From: Daphnia carinata
Lineage: Eukaryota; Arthropoda; Branchiopoda; Diplostraca; Daphniidae
Direction: 5' to 3'
Assembly (NCBI RefSeq): GCF_022539665.2
Contig: NC_081335.1
Coordinates: 3,968,001 to 4,032,000, forward strand
DNA: 64,000 nucleotides
The position numbers and the translations under genes were made by a program. The first letter of the stretch is position 1; every line of letters begins with the position of its first letter. Below the pieces are notes generated by a model. That model did not search any database. It worked only from the letters and a program-made list of their open reading frames with translations, and was not told the DNA's origin. This document shows positions 11,571 through 23,468 of the stretch, piece by piece.

Positions 11571-14500
11571 TTAAGGGTCGACGAAGGAAATCATAATGTA
11601 TCGAGTTCCCTTGGTAACGTAAAGCCCCTCGTGATAATGGGTTAGACGACCGGGATGCATAAGCATCCAACCCTTACGAGTATCCTGCACACTGCAATTG
11701 TACCTTAGGAATCTGCAACCACCGCCCTTTAAGAAAAATGGTATTAATAAAGTTAAAATGTAATCCGTGGCTAAACATTACATTTTAAAAAATATATCTA
11801 TTAATGTTATCAAACATTTTAAAAGGCTTATCCGTTGGCAAAGGAAAACTCTTAGTAAAGCTTCGCTAAATCACTGCACTTTATGAAATCAATAGTAAAA
11901 CAAAAAAAGTGCAAACCCCAACACAAATTTCGAGGTGGAGGAGTAAAAAAAGTACTGTACTACACTATTAACTTATGTTAAGGCAACTGCAAATAATGCA
12001 ACTGTTCTTACGAAGCATATACGCCTACACAGGCTCATATTCCGCCTACTGAATAGTCTCAAGAACTTAATAGATCATTTACCTCGTAATCGATTTTGGG
12101 TCGGTTGAGGGCAAGATTGATCGTATATGTGGATGAATCGTGATGAGGCTTCAAAAATGGTTGTTCGTCTGGTCTATAGCGCACCACAAAGTTCATGGTT
12201 GAACGGGGTGGCTAAAGTAAACAACGGGATAAAAAGAAAATGAATTCGACATCCATAATGATACTGCATTCAAATGAGAAACAAGAAAGATCGATAGACC
12301 AACCACCAGCAAACATCACCAATACCACAGTTACCACCACCAATTCAAGTGTTAAAAAATAAGAAATGAATACGATTATTAGAAAAACGTCCTCCACCGG
12401 TTAAAGGTACGTTAACAAAACAAATAAAGTCTCACGTCATTCCAGTATCCTTCATAAACTCGCTGTTGAAGTGGCTGGACATAATGCTGTAGAAAATGTA
12501 ACCAGCCGGGCTCAAGACCTATCTGCTTCATGTGAATATCACGCGTTGGGACCGATTCATAGCCACCCTCCAAACGTGGGTCCTAACCATTTGCACGTTC
12601 CACAACGGAAATGGGTGAATCCAAAAGCATTAACAAACATTGAGTAAAAAGCACAGCACAGCGGAACTATAATCACTCGTTCCTAACAACTGGGCACTGT
12701 TTATAGCAGATGGCATATCCTTATTCAAAACTCGAATGGCGCGGTAATTATGGTATGGGAATTGATTGATTCTGATGATCAATTTTTTGGGTCTTGGAAT
12801 GTCAACGATCTTTCTCCTTTCGACGGGTTGCCGAAAATTTCTCATTCGACATCTGTCAGTAAAGACAAGGGGTCTTACGTAATGCACGTATCCCAAAAAG
12901 ACTCGCTCTTGCAGAGGACGCACATAGTCCCGCAAGAAAGCGAGCCACTGACGATCCATGCCTACTTGACGCATATGAATGTCGCGAGTTGGTACGTTTT
13001 CGTAACCTCCTTCTAGACGTGGGTCCTTTCATCGTAAACGTAACAGAGTTACAGTCAGACAACCACAGGAAATTCCAAGGATAAAACATATCATTAAATG
13101 CGTGATAGGGCACTGCATCATTCGAGAATCTTCCATGAAAAATCAAATGATTTTCCATGTGATGTCACTCGTATCCAGGTATTAGAAACAGCTATTGCGT
13201 GCCGTACGCAATGCTTTAACCGACTTGGAGATACTTTTATCGGGTTTCTTGTTTTACGACTAGGTAAAACAAATGCGTCGAAAAGATTTTCCCACAGGGA
13301 TGTCACAAAGAAATCAACAAAGAATATTTTGTTAGGGTTTCCTCGAGAAAATAAACAGATTTAAAAGGGGCCAGGAAAAAAAGACGACTCTTTAAAGTTG
13401 TCCCTTTTTTCCGATATGAAATCCATTTGCATATGCGTGATCCATGTCAGTGGTGCCCACTATCTCATGAATCACTTTTAAACCTACCTAAACGCTGAGC
13501 TGGGTAAATTGATTATTTGTACAAGTCACGCGAGCAACTTACGATTGACGAAACCCTGTTTACTTACAGAATTGGAACCGTCAGACCATTGGCCAAAGTT
13601 TTCCATTTCGCCGACCAACTCGTCGCAAAAACGTTCCGTAACCATGGGGAACCAGAAAACGTCCGGGCATGGCTGAAAAAAAAAGAAAAATCTGTAAACA
13701 CCTTGATCGAACAAAAATTTAAAAATACAACTATGCCTACCATAGTAACATTTAAATTGGTGTCGAGGTTTTGGCTGTAGTTTACATGAAGATATCGTTT
13801 CTCCCAATCCCAGCGATTGTTCTGGACCTCGTACAATTCATTGTTGAAATGGTGAGTCTCGAAATTGTCAACAGTAACCAAATGGCCCCTAGAAATTGCG
13901 TGTGAGTATTAAATGATGATCGATGCAAACGATGAATGATTTTTTACCAATCAAGTCGGTTAGTGACATAGAGATAGACGTCGTTGTTGCGCATGTTGGT
14001 GCAGAATGCCATATCGGCATCGAGCAGATTATAGATGTAATTCGGTTTGGTTTTTGGATTATGAATAATGTCTCCCCTCACAAGGTACTGGTGTCACAGA
14101 AAGAAAAACAATTATTTGAGTCACGAGATAAATGATAATTTGAGGGGGAAAAATGTCCAGTGGGTTTAGAATAGAGGGCAAAATAATACGTACAACGCTG
14201 GTGACGAACGGAACATTCCACAAGCCCCTGGAAAGAAACAAAATAAAAAATGTAAATACTAGTACCACACCCAAACATCAAGTATAAAAATAACTATTGG
14301 CATTTAACAGACAACTCGTGTCAAAGCACTAAAACAGGTGTGGTTGCTATGGTTTCAAAACACACTCCATAATGTGCCACAACTGCAAATGTAACAATAA
14401 GGTTATCAACTTAGACGTCCTACTCTCTAGAGTGTTGAGCACTTTGGATATTCTTCGAATGAAAAGATGTAGGACGCTTTAAAAAAAAAAAATTATTTAA

Positions 14501-14882
14501 ATAACATTTTTCGTTGAAATATGGACGCACCAATTAGATGATTTCTTAATTTACTCTGATCTTCTGTTGTGTTCCTATGGCATAGAGCCGTCACAATCTT
14601 AAAATAGTTGGGAGCAAAGGGACTTGAATAGATTTCGAATGCTATTGTTGATGTAAATCGGATTGTTCCAGCCCGGGAGACATGTCGCATCCATTAGCAT
14701 ACACAAATGAATCCTTGAATGGGAGAGAACAGGGCCCAGACGGAAGGTGAAATTTTAATGCAACTGTAAAGAGTCGTGAAAGAATCCAGCTAACTAAAAC
14801 TAGAGGAAGCGCCAGTCAGGTAACGAAGGGCTGGAGAAAAATAAAAATCGATCCGTGGGGTGGGCTAGAGGTCCGTCGCCTT

Positions 14883-14913
<31 letters not shown>

Positions 14914-17900
14914 AATGTATTCAGTCGTCTTCCTGCTACGGTTCAGTTAAGAGTGACTGTGTTGCTAGTGCCCAGCAGAGCCTTTTCTTAACTGAACCAA
15001 ATGAAGTCGCTCTCGCTAAGATATGGTGTGATAATCTTCCTATTGATCATCGATCGTCTTGATTCGGCTGCCGTTCCTAAAGGTGGTGTCGGAGCTGGTG
15101 GTCGCGGTGTGAAAGGTTTGCCCATTCAAAGAACTATTGACTAATGGCATAACATCATCTTGCACGAGTCAGATCTGATATTGTATCCTTAATTGCTTTT
15201 ATCGGCATGCAAAGCGTGCAGACATTCGAATCCAGGACCTTAACGGCGAGTGTGAATTTTCATGTTTGCGATACAGGAATGCGCCATAAAGCGGGCGGAA
15301 GGAAAGCAGGAGAACGGCGTCCCGTCCTAAGTAGCGCCGGCATTCGAGCTGGGGCAAATACCGTCGTGCAAGAATCTCCGGTATGTCTCTTGTTCCAAAG
15401 ACGCACAACAGAGTTGGAATAACATTTGCTTCTTGCTTTCTGAATACATCAACCTAGACGCTCACGGCGGTCGGTGTTGGGGGTCACCCGTTAGGTAGTA
15501 GGAAAACGGAAGAATCGGAATCTTACTACAACAACCCAAATGTAGTACAATTTAATTTCGTTCATAGTTTAAAATTTTTTTAACCATTTATTAACGATTG
15601 CCTAAAGGGAGCAAAGTTGATAGACGCATCGCATTTCGAATCGGAATACATCCTCGGTCGTAAGTTAGCTTTCTATTGCAAAGCACAAGGTGTCCCACGT
15701 CCGCACATCACTTGGCTAAAGGACGGTATCGAACTATACGCTCACCCATTCTTTCAAGTAAAAAAAAAATTAGCTCAATTCAATGTTTACGCACATTTCA
15801 TCCCCTTCATAATTGCTCGTTTTTTTTCTAGGTGCATGAATACAAAGTTGGTAAAGATCTGATCAAATCCAAGATGGAAATCGACCCAGCTACGCAAAAG
15901 GATTCGGGTTTCTACGAGTGCCAGGCGGACAACAAGTACGCTATTGACAAACGAGGATTTCGCACCGATTACACATTAGATGTCTATTAAGTTCACACGT
16001 TTGTGATACTGTGTCGCAAACTTTCCTTTTTTTTTTTGCTTTCCTATTGTTCAAATTTGTTCCTCGCTGTTATATCATCTTCCGTTTTAGAGCACTCTGG
16101 AGACCTATATGGCTTCAGCGATGAAGCTGTCTAGCCGTTTTCGACACTTTATCTCTGCCATTAAAACTTGAAAGAAAAAAACAGAACTGAAGCGTTATAT
16201 AGCACTTTGGGGAATTCAAAGTGGGATTCGTGTCACGTAAGGTGGTTAGATAAAACACTAAACCATTACATACGTCTTTTCTCTACGAGACATGCTACAC
16301 GCGCCATAATTGCTGTATCTTGGCGTTACCGTATTGATGTAAACTATCGCAATAAATACATGCCGACATATGCGATCCTATGAATAGCTTGTCCGGAAAC
16401 CTTAATGTCAAATGGATATTGCACTCACCTTCGCTGTCCTTGGACAATTTCCATGTAGTCGATGGAACGCGCGTAGAAACCGTCAGCCGTCAAAGATCCC
16501 CAGAAGTTAGACCAAGCTTGGTACGGACGAATCTTGATTGAAAATAATGAAAATGTAAATAGAGTACGATATCATAATATTAAAACTTGATTACCATCAT
16601 TGGGGCCACCACAGGACGATTCTGTTCGATCAACAACTTGAGGGTATGTGGATTATCGATGTGGGCGAGTGAATCTACGTTAAAGTAGTACTCACACTTT
16701 TTCTTCAGACACTCCTCACTACAATTATGTAAATATAATATATTCAGTGAACAGCGTTTTGATGGAATACTACTATGCATAAGGGAAATAAGGAGCCTTA
16801 CATTCCCAAATTGCGAGCATGCCACTCTTTAACGTTTTCTTCGTGATTTATCAGCTTGACACTAGCATATTCTTCCCCATGAGACTCAACAAAACCAGCA
16901 ATCTGTTTGCCATGGTAGGATGCCTAAAATGAAACAGCTCTATGCAAATTATTCGCAAATAAAACAAAAAATTGGGCCATTTGAGGCGGGAACACTTACC
17001 CCGTTATGAATGTAAAGATTGATTTTATCTTTAGGGTAACTCAATGCTAGGAATTTGTGTAGAAATTCTTCGAAAAACGGTGTAGGATTTTCGATGAAAA
17101 TTCCAATCACTACTTTAGGGAAATCCTTCGGCTAAACAATAAAAGCAGTTAAGATAATGGTGTAAAAATTGTACTAAGAAGATTTACCTTTTTCTTCTCG
17201 AGACTATTCATATCTTCCCAGCAATTTAGACAACCTTCGTCAGCGTTCCAGCTCTTTGGAATGTAATTTCCTAAGGTGTTAAGGAATAGCTTGGTAGGTC
17301 CATTGGCGTGGATGACTAGAGGAACGGTGTTGTAGACAGTGTTTTCTAAGTGAGATTCGGTGCCTGAAAATGTTCAAAAACAAATTTAAATACAGAAATC
17401 TGCATCTATAACAGAGGGCATGATGACATTTACCAATAAAGCGGAGTTCAACATCGGAGAGAGCTCCATTGAGATTCTGGAATAGTTCGGAACGGTGATC
17501 GAGTTTAATATTAAGCTCTTGGCGTTTCTTTTCGTCTAAGAAGACTTTTGTGTAAAACAATTGATCGTCGTCGTCATTGGCGATTTCACCGCTGTTGAGA
17601 ATCTTGTATAACTCGGGAGCATAGCCCATAAATAGTCCCGAGTTCAAAAAACGTTTTCCTCGTTCCACCTCTGGGTACCTACAAAAGCGATTGAAAATCG
17701 TTGGTTTTAGAAACAGAACTTTACTTTAAAAAAATAGAATCGATTTTACTTGGAAGCAAGATTTGGATCTGGCCAGCAGAAACCTTCGGCGGAGAAAACC
17801 ACACGGGCATTGAACTGGTGAAATTGCTCGAGGATTTTTTCTTCATTGGCATTGAAAAGGACGTCATACGCATCAGTAAACATAATAATTTTTTCAGGGT

Positions 17901-19520
17901 CATCTTTATGTAACTCTAATTCCTTCCGGAGCATTAACACCTTCTGGCCGCCTCCAACCGAATTTGCCATATCTCCCCCCTTCAAAAACAAAATATTAAG
18001 TATATTAATAAGCTGTTTGTTCTTTTAACATAAGAGATCAATCCGGTCATTAAACTGGATTTTGAAAAATGAAAGAGGAAATAAGAAACGAGTTTTAGCA
18101 CAATCCAGCTACCACTGTGTGCCAGATCTACTCAATGTAAAACCAGTTTTTTTGCAAAATAGAGCAACCATTGTGTGCCGGTCTGACTTACTGTAACCGT
18201 AACCATAGAACATCGCTCCAAACAATTCAAGTAAAAATACCGTTATCGGGGAGGAATTATTTAGTTCGTTACCTTCCATTCTTCTCCAAGACCCAGAACT
18301 TTAACTGGTAATCCATTGATTTTCACCGAACGCTGGTAACGCTTGTAGCCGCTAGTTTCTTCAGTGGCGACGGTCAAAATCAAGAATTTTGTTTCAGCTG
18401 TAAAAAAAAAAAAAAAAAAAGGAAAGTAAATGTCCTTGTACGATCTACCACGAACGATTTATCTATTCCTTTCTGAATTATAGCGCTAATTTCATTCGAT
18501 CGCCATTCTAGTATTTCTTCATGACACACACAAAAGATGTGTCATTAAACAGAAAACGAAAGGTTTTACGAAACCCACGATTACTATTTAAATTCCGCCT
18601 TTACGTGACACTGATTGCCATGCGTAAAAAAAACAAACCCCAAATAGTTTTCGCAATCAAACCTCTATTTACACATACAACTTCCCATGCTATTAATCGA
18701 TTTGCATTTCAACACAATAGATTTATTTTCGAAACAGTATCCTTGGATACTTGCTGTCCCAAATGTTTGACAGTTAAAATGGGACAGCAAAAATGAGTAA
18801 TGGGCGCGCCAGCGATTTGCACTGGAATTCTCATTAAGTTTAGTTGGGAATTAGATAGCACCATACCCGTATGGAACCATATTTAAAATTGATTTTAAAA
18901 TGCGCTAGAATGGCTCGTAGAAATGAATGATGATAGTCTACAACACTATTGGGAGTCCAATGCCACGCCCACAGAGAGTTGGGAACGAGGGTTGTCTGGG
19001 AAATTGTCTAGAAAATTAATTCTCTTTATCTGGAAAAGAAGTCTAGTTCTAAAACTAAATGTAAACCAACCCCATCTCTTGAAATCCCTAAACTTGAAAG
19101 ATATAAGCCGCTTTAAATTTTATTCAAGATAGTTCAGAGAAGGTCAACCTAACGGTTCGTATTTCCCCGCAGAGTCCGGAGAAACTAGCCTTGGGGGAAT
19201 GAATGTTTATATTCATTCTCCCCAAAACCCAACCAGGAACGAAGAAGAAGAAGAACAGGAAAAAAAAAAAAGAAAAAGAAACGATGCCTGTAATGAACGG
19301 CCCATGCGACTGCCCGCACGTACGCCATTTCACTTGAGCCTCTAATCTGGTACTTGAAATCGTTAGTTTGCATTCTTTTTGGTAAATTTCTTATGTTGGC
19401 GATAATGTTCTTACCAGACGGAGCTTCGTTCGTCAACACATCTGCTGCATCCTTGTCATCGGCTCCAGCTGACAACACCGCCAGGCTGACCAATAGAACC
19501 CATTGGAATTTTAGGCGCAT
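11571..19520 (-). CDS. Plod: Procollagen-lysine 2-oxoglutarate 5-dioxygenase (lysyl hydroxylase)
   Basis: A gene of about 17 exons, starting [20 protein letters not shown] (signal peptide) and ending [10 protein letters not shown]. The N-terminal glycosyltransferase-like part carries a DxD-type motif ([15 protein letters not shown]) and [13 protein letters not shown]. The C-terminal Fe(II)/2-oxoglutarate dioxygenase part has the metal ligands in [13 protein letters not shown] and LTHYHEG and the 2-oxoglutarate-binding Arg in GTRYI. The enzyme hydroxylates collagen lysines in the ER and, in multifunctional forms, glycosylates them. Two homologous 147-bp exons (13025-12879 and 12582-12436) occupy the same phase and look mutually exclusive. 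The 2.2-kb intron 16428-14228 contains an OIG-4-like gene on the other strand. A probable 5' UTR exon ends with GACAGCAG before a GTTAGT donor near 19775, with an acceptor just upstream of the ATG. Confidence 0.93.
12436..12582 (-). other. Plod: PLOD alternative exon, downstream copy
   Basis: This exon is 147 bp, flanked by TTAG before it and GTGAGA after it, both phase 0. It encodes 49 residues starting [20 protein letters not shown] and ending RVYEGYWND, then joins [18 protein letters not shown]. It is homologous to and the same length as the exon at 12879-13025, so only one of the two fits a normal lysyl hydroxylase. Confidence 0.85.
12879..13025 (-). other. Plod: PLOD alternative exon, upstream copy
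   Basis: This exon is 147 bp, flanked by AAAG before it and GTAAGA after it, both phase 0. It encodes 49 residues starting [20 protein letters not shown] and ending RVFLGYVHY. It differs from the downstream copy mainly in its second half ([16 protein letters not shown] against [16 protein letters not shown]). Inclusion of both would duplicate the segment just before the catalytic double-stranded beta helix. Confidence 0.85.
14889..14914. repeat. AC dinucleotide microsatellite
   Basis: An uninterrupted run of AC repeats about 90 bp upstream of the start of the nested OIG-4-like gene. It is likely to vary in length between individuals. Confidence 0.9.
15001..15990 (+). CDS. oig-4: Secreted single-Ig-domain protein, OIG-4-like
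   Basis: Four exons (15001-15115, 15277-15380, 15608-15757, 15832-15990). The protein starts [20 protein letters not shown], a signal peptide, followed by a Gly/Arg-rich linker. One I-set immunoglobulin domain follows: the first Cys is in [13 protein letters not shown], the Trp in [12 protein letters not shown], and the second Cys in [14 protein letters not shown]. It ends [11 protein letters not shown] without a membrane anchor, so the protein should be secreted. The sequence matches the arthropod family named after nematode OIG-4, which in C. elegans stabilises acetylcholine receptor clusters at the neuromuscular junction; the arthropod role is inferred. It lies entirely within a PLOD intron on the opposite strand. 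A TCAGTT initiator-like motif sits near 14943. Confidence 0.88.
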
Positions 19521-20512
19521 TTCTTTCGTGTTTCAGTAACTACATGACACATAATAAAGAATAAATTAGTTCTATAAATTAATTCTGAATTGCGGCGAAA
19601 AAATTTTTAGAAAAAAGGAAACAAAAATTCATTGTACGTGCTGAAACTACCAATATGGTGAAGTCAAAACAAAAACAAAATGAAATAATAGAACGAAATG
19701 CTACGTTTAAGCGTGACAATATGGGACGACAGACTTTACTTGAAACAAGTGTACGGAAATACAGGAAGAGAACTAACCTGCTGTCGAATGCTGTCACTGC
19801 TCGCTTGAGACTAGAAGTTAAACATCTCTGCTACAGTCCTTGTGTCTGTGCTGCACTCCTAGAGTTCAGTCAACTGGAAGGCCCACTTTTGACTTCACAA
19901 ACGCCACAAACGCCGGGTATGTTACCTGAAAGCACTCACAGATGGCAGCTCTACTGTTCTATGAATTCCGAATCTCCAACGCAAAAAACTGGAACAATAA
20001 TTTGTTCTAAAGAAAATCTCTACAAACAGATTAGATATAGCTGCCGTTTTCCTAACGGCACAATTAAAGTGTACATTGAATTAGTTTTAACAAAAGCAAT
20101 ACGTACCTCCAAGTTGCAAAAGTTGGTCACGAAGAAAAGTTGTTCTTCCTCTGCATCTTTTTTTTCGGAAAACTAGCCACAATTTCCAATCAAATGACAT
20201 AGTAATCCAAATCGATACGTTTGACACAAATGGGTTACACTTGATTTAAATAAACATTTCGTTTTGCACATGTTTGGGTTACCTAACTCTTCCTTACCGT
20301 AAGTCCCTCGGGGAAAGTGATGTCACGGCCCAATTCCTAGACACTTCATGGATTTCGGTGTACAAATGTCGATTTATTACCACTGAAACGGAATTAACAG
20401 CTGAACAATGCATCAAGCGCGGTTAGGACACAACGATGATTATGGTAAACTACGTTTTTATGCGTGTTTTCCATTATATGTAACATAATCTCAACAACCT
20501 TTGTACTTAGTA
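19521..20512. other. PLOD upstream region and 5' UTR exon; TFIIIA 3' flank
   Basis: A minus-strand donor (GACAGCAG then GTTAGT, near 19775) and an acceptor close to the PLOD ATG suggest a noncoding first exon roughly between 19776 and 19870. A 173-codon open frame runs on the plus strand (19655-20176), antisense to this exon. Its composition is not protein-like and I recognise nothing in it. The rest is AT-rich intergenic DNA. Confidence 0.4.
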
Positions 20513-22289
20513 CTATTCCAAGCTTCTCATAATAAGCTTACTTTCAGAGTTCGAAATTTTTTGCCCTGAAAGGATTGAAGCCATGGCTTTCTTCGGCTGG
20601 CCTTTGTCGCTACGGACTTTTTGAGATCTACGAGTAATTCGTGTATCCTCACTTTTAGTGCCTGCAGTAGGCAATTTGTGTCGTGCAGCGTGTGATACCA
20701 GACTAGCCTACACGGGAAAACAGAAAAGGTATGGATTAGATAACGGATCATATTTTCCTAATTACAGAATATGGCTGTTCTTGTGGTATCTAACTGATAA
20801 AAAAACTGTAAACAGAATTTCATCAGTCAATACCACTGCAGCAGCCATTTTTTGGGCTTCTACATGTTCTTAAATGGGGAAAAAATTTAGGTCGAACATT
20901 CTTGTACCTTTCTAATGAAGACTTTGCCGCATCCTTCTTGTTTACATTGATACTGACCAGGATTATGATAATTGTCAATATGCGATTTGAGATTATTTTT
21001 ATAATAGAACTTCCTGGAAATAAAAAAGAATTGCAACCAAATATTTTAAAAATAATTAACTGCAGAGTTTTTTGATTGAACAATCTTCTACGGGCAATAG
21101 TAAAAAAAATAACACACTAATTCAGAAAATGCTGAAAAAAATTAATTTATGTGTAGTAAAAAAAATTACAAATTTAAAAGCTATAATTTGTTTACCCTAC
21201 TACACGTGCAGTACTGTAAATGTAGAGTAAGGTTTACCTTGAGCAGTTTTCAAAGGGACAATGAAAAATTTCTCTTGTAGGTTGATGCATTTTCTGGTGT
21301 GATTTCAAGAAACCAGGTCTTTTGAATGTTGAATTACATATTGTGCAAATATGTTCTGCATATTCCAAAGTGATGAATTTACAAAGACATTCAAACTAAA
21401 GAAAAAGTAAAACCTGTCTTTACTTTGGGCATGGGCTTCAAGTTTATGTTTTCTTAATGCACTCCAAATAGGAAAATGCTGATCACATCCTTCTGCATCA
21501 CAAACATATCCCTTATGGGTTTTTGCATGTGCTCTCAGTCTACTAGGCAATAGAAAGCTCTTGCCACACCCTTCATATTCACAACTATGGGAAGCCAATG
21601 ACCCATTGGATTGGAATCCAAAAACCTTTTATTAGATTTCATAGAATAAAAAATAAAATAAAAAATTTCAAATGCTTACTGGTAGGGTAAAATTCCTGTG
21701 TGCTGATACTGATGGATCCTCAATTGTTGGCTCTTCTTAAAGGTTTTTTCACATGATGGACATTTTAGGGCATGTGGAGAATGAACACTTTGATGGTGTC
21801 GCTCCATTTTCTGTCTCGAAACAAACTGTTTTTTACAGGTTTCTATAGGGCACCTAAAAAAATGAGGTAAATAAAAGCATAATTTCCTTTCTAATATAGA
21901 CTTACAAGAAAATCTGAACAGCCAACTGCTCATGTGCAATTGAAACATGTCGTTTTAGGTGAAATGCCCTTGTATAACTTTGATCACATTGCTGGCATTG
22001 AAATGGCCGCTAAGGTGCAAAGAAATTGAATTTATGTTTACAATTATAATAAAGAAATTTGACATACATCACCAGAATGAATTCTCTCATGCTGCACTAG
22101 TCTTGATGGTTTACCAAAAGCAGCTGTGCAGCCTTCATGTGTACAATGATAACGTTTGTTTCCTGGTTGTAGATCTCTCTTTGCTTCCACCGATACTTCA
22201 GCAACAACTGGCATTTCATTCGATATTTGAGTGTTATCCATTATTATATCTGAAGGGGTCTGCATGTATATAAGCTTCTCTATCAGCAT
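20513..22289 (-). CDS. GTF3A: Transcription factor IIIA, nine C2H2 zinc fingers
   Basis: The spliced protein has nine C2H2 fingers in series: YHCTHEGCTAAFGKPSRL; FQCQQCDQSYTRAF; CPIETCKKQFVSRQ; LKCPSCEKTFKKSQ; CEYEGCGKSFLLPSRL; YVCDAEGCDQHFPIWSAL; ICTICNSTFKRPGFL; FHCPFENCSRKFYYKNNL; YQCKQEGCGKVFIRK joined to ASLVSHAARH across a 200-bp intron. Nine fingers with this mix of long and short C-C spacings is the TFIIIA pattern. TFIIIA binds the internal control region of 5S rRNA genes to recruit TFIIIC and Pol III, and also binds 5S RNA. The start used is the ATG at 22289; a second in-frame Met (IIMDNTQ) may be the real one. The C-terminal tail is basic and Ser-rich and ends SKLIMRSLE. Confidence 0.85.
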
Positions 22290-23381
22290 TGGCTGATCAG
22301 AATACTTGGTTATTCAAATTGCCAAATAGTATTTGATTATTTATGTTTTAATAAATAATATCAGGGGACGTGAACAACGGCCATGTGCGAAGATGCCCAA
22401 CGTCTCTGAATGGCGGGAAACATAGAGGTATTAGATTTCTTCCTATTGGAATTAAATCATGTTCTTTATTTAACTACCAGCGTACAACTAACCTTCTACA
22501 GTGACAACTTATCAAAACTGCAAAACGAAAAACTGAAAAAGAAGAAAACTGCAGGCATGTAACACACTGCTATCAGCTTTCTTCGTAACCGAGTTAAGCC
22601 TAGAAGCCATGTGCTAACAGGTAATAACAAAGCTTACGAAAACGGACAAGCGGGATTTTTACACATTCCACCATTAGAAGTAAAGTGTGAGATCCGCCTC
22701 TGCGGAAAAGCGTTCGTAAAATGCGGAATTTACGTGGGAGAATACTAAAACTGGGTAATCCAACCTTACGAGGCGATCATGCACCGTCATAAGACGATTC
22801 CCGGGCTATAAACAACGCCGTACGTGAATAAACGATTCACCCACTTACGTTAATTTACTAAGTGGCATAAGCCACATTGACAGATAGTTGCTTAAATGCT
22901 GTGATAGAATACAACTATTTTTTTTTCCTTCAGCTAGCTTTTACTTAGCAAACGCCCCGTCACGATTTTAACCTGCAAGTAAATCCCCCATTATTTGTTA
23001 TTGTCAATACAAGTTAAATAGCTGGCATAGCGATGCTACGTTAGGGCAGCTGAGAGAACTATTCGATCCAAGGATTTAAAGTAATGAAATGGGGTTTGGG
23101 GAATCCTAGGAATTTCACAGAATTAAACGTTGTTGACGTAAAATTTGCGCGCAAAACTTGCCACTGTTTTCCCATTGAATATGTCGTGACAGTTATTCCC
23201 TCATCCATTATTCAAAGCCGCTATATCCGGATTCTGTAACAGTGGTGAATGAAACGGTATATGCTCCTCCTCGTCCCGCATCTATAGATGAAGTTTAAAA
23301 GAAAAAGAAGATTGGTGTCTCTGTCTGATCACCTAGAATAATACAAAGCATCACAAAAACACAAGTACTGTGGCCTCATGT
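22290..23381. promoter_or_regulatory. Divergent intergenic region between TFIIIA and BBS5
   Basis: About 1.1 kb with starts pointing away on both sides, so it should hold both promoters. A GGCGGGAAA at about 22413-22421 fits an E2F half-site, but one match of this length means little. Apart from the X-box listed separately I see no gene. Confidence 0.35.
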
Positions 23382-23395
23382 GGTACCATGGCAAC
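23382..23395 (+). promoter_or_regulatory. RFX X-box upstream of BBS5
   Basis: GGTACCATGGCAAC matches the X-box consensus GTTNCCATGGNAAC at 13 of 14 positions on this strand; the reverse strand also matches well. It ends 74 bp before the BBS5 start codon. RFX/DAF-19 factors drive cilium genes, including BBS genes, through X-boxes at this distance in nematodes and flies. The site is seen directly; its use here is inferred from the gene it precedes. Confidence 0.7.
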
Positions 23396-23468
23396 GCGTT
23401 CAAAACATCGAGAAAGTAGGGCCTCAGCCTAAAGCATTACATTTACAGTGTACCAAAGCAAGAAAAGT

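Noticed and set aside
19655-20176. 173-codon plus-strand ATG frame
   Set aside because: It lies antisense to the probable PLOD 5' UTR exon, has no signal peptide, domain or splice support, and its composition is not protein-like.
20820-20880. Extra TFIIIA exon between fingers nine halves
   Set aside because: It reads open for a short distance, but joining VFIRK directly to ASLVSHAARH gives a complete ninth finger, so this piece is intronic.
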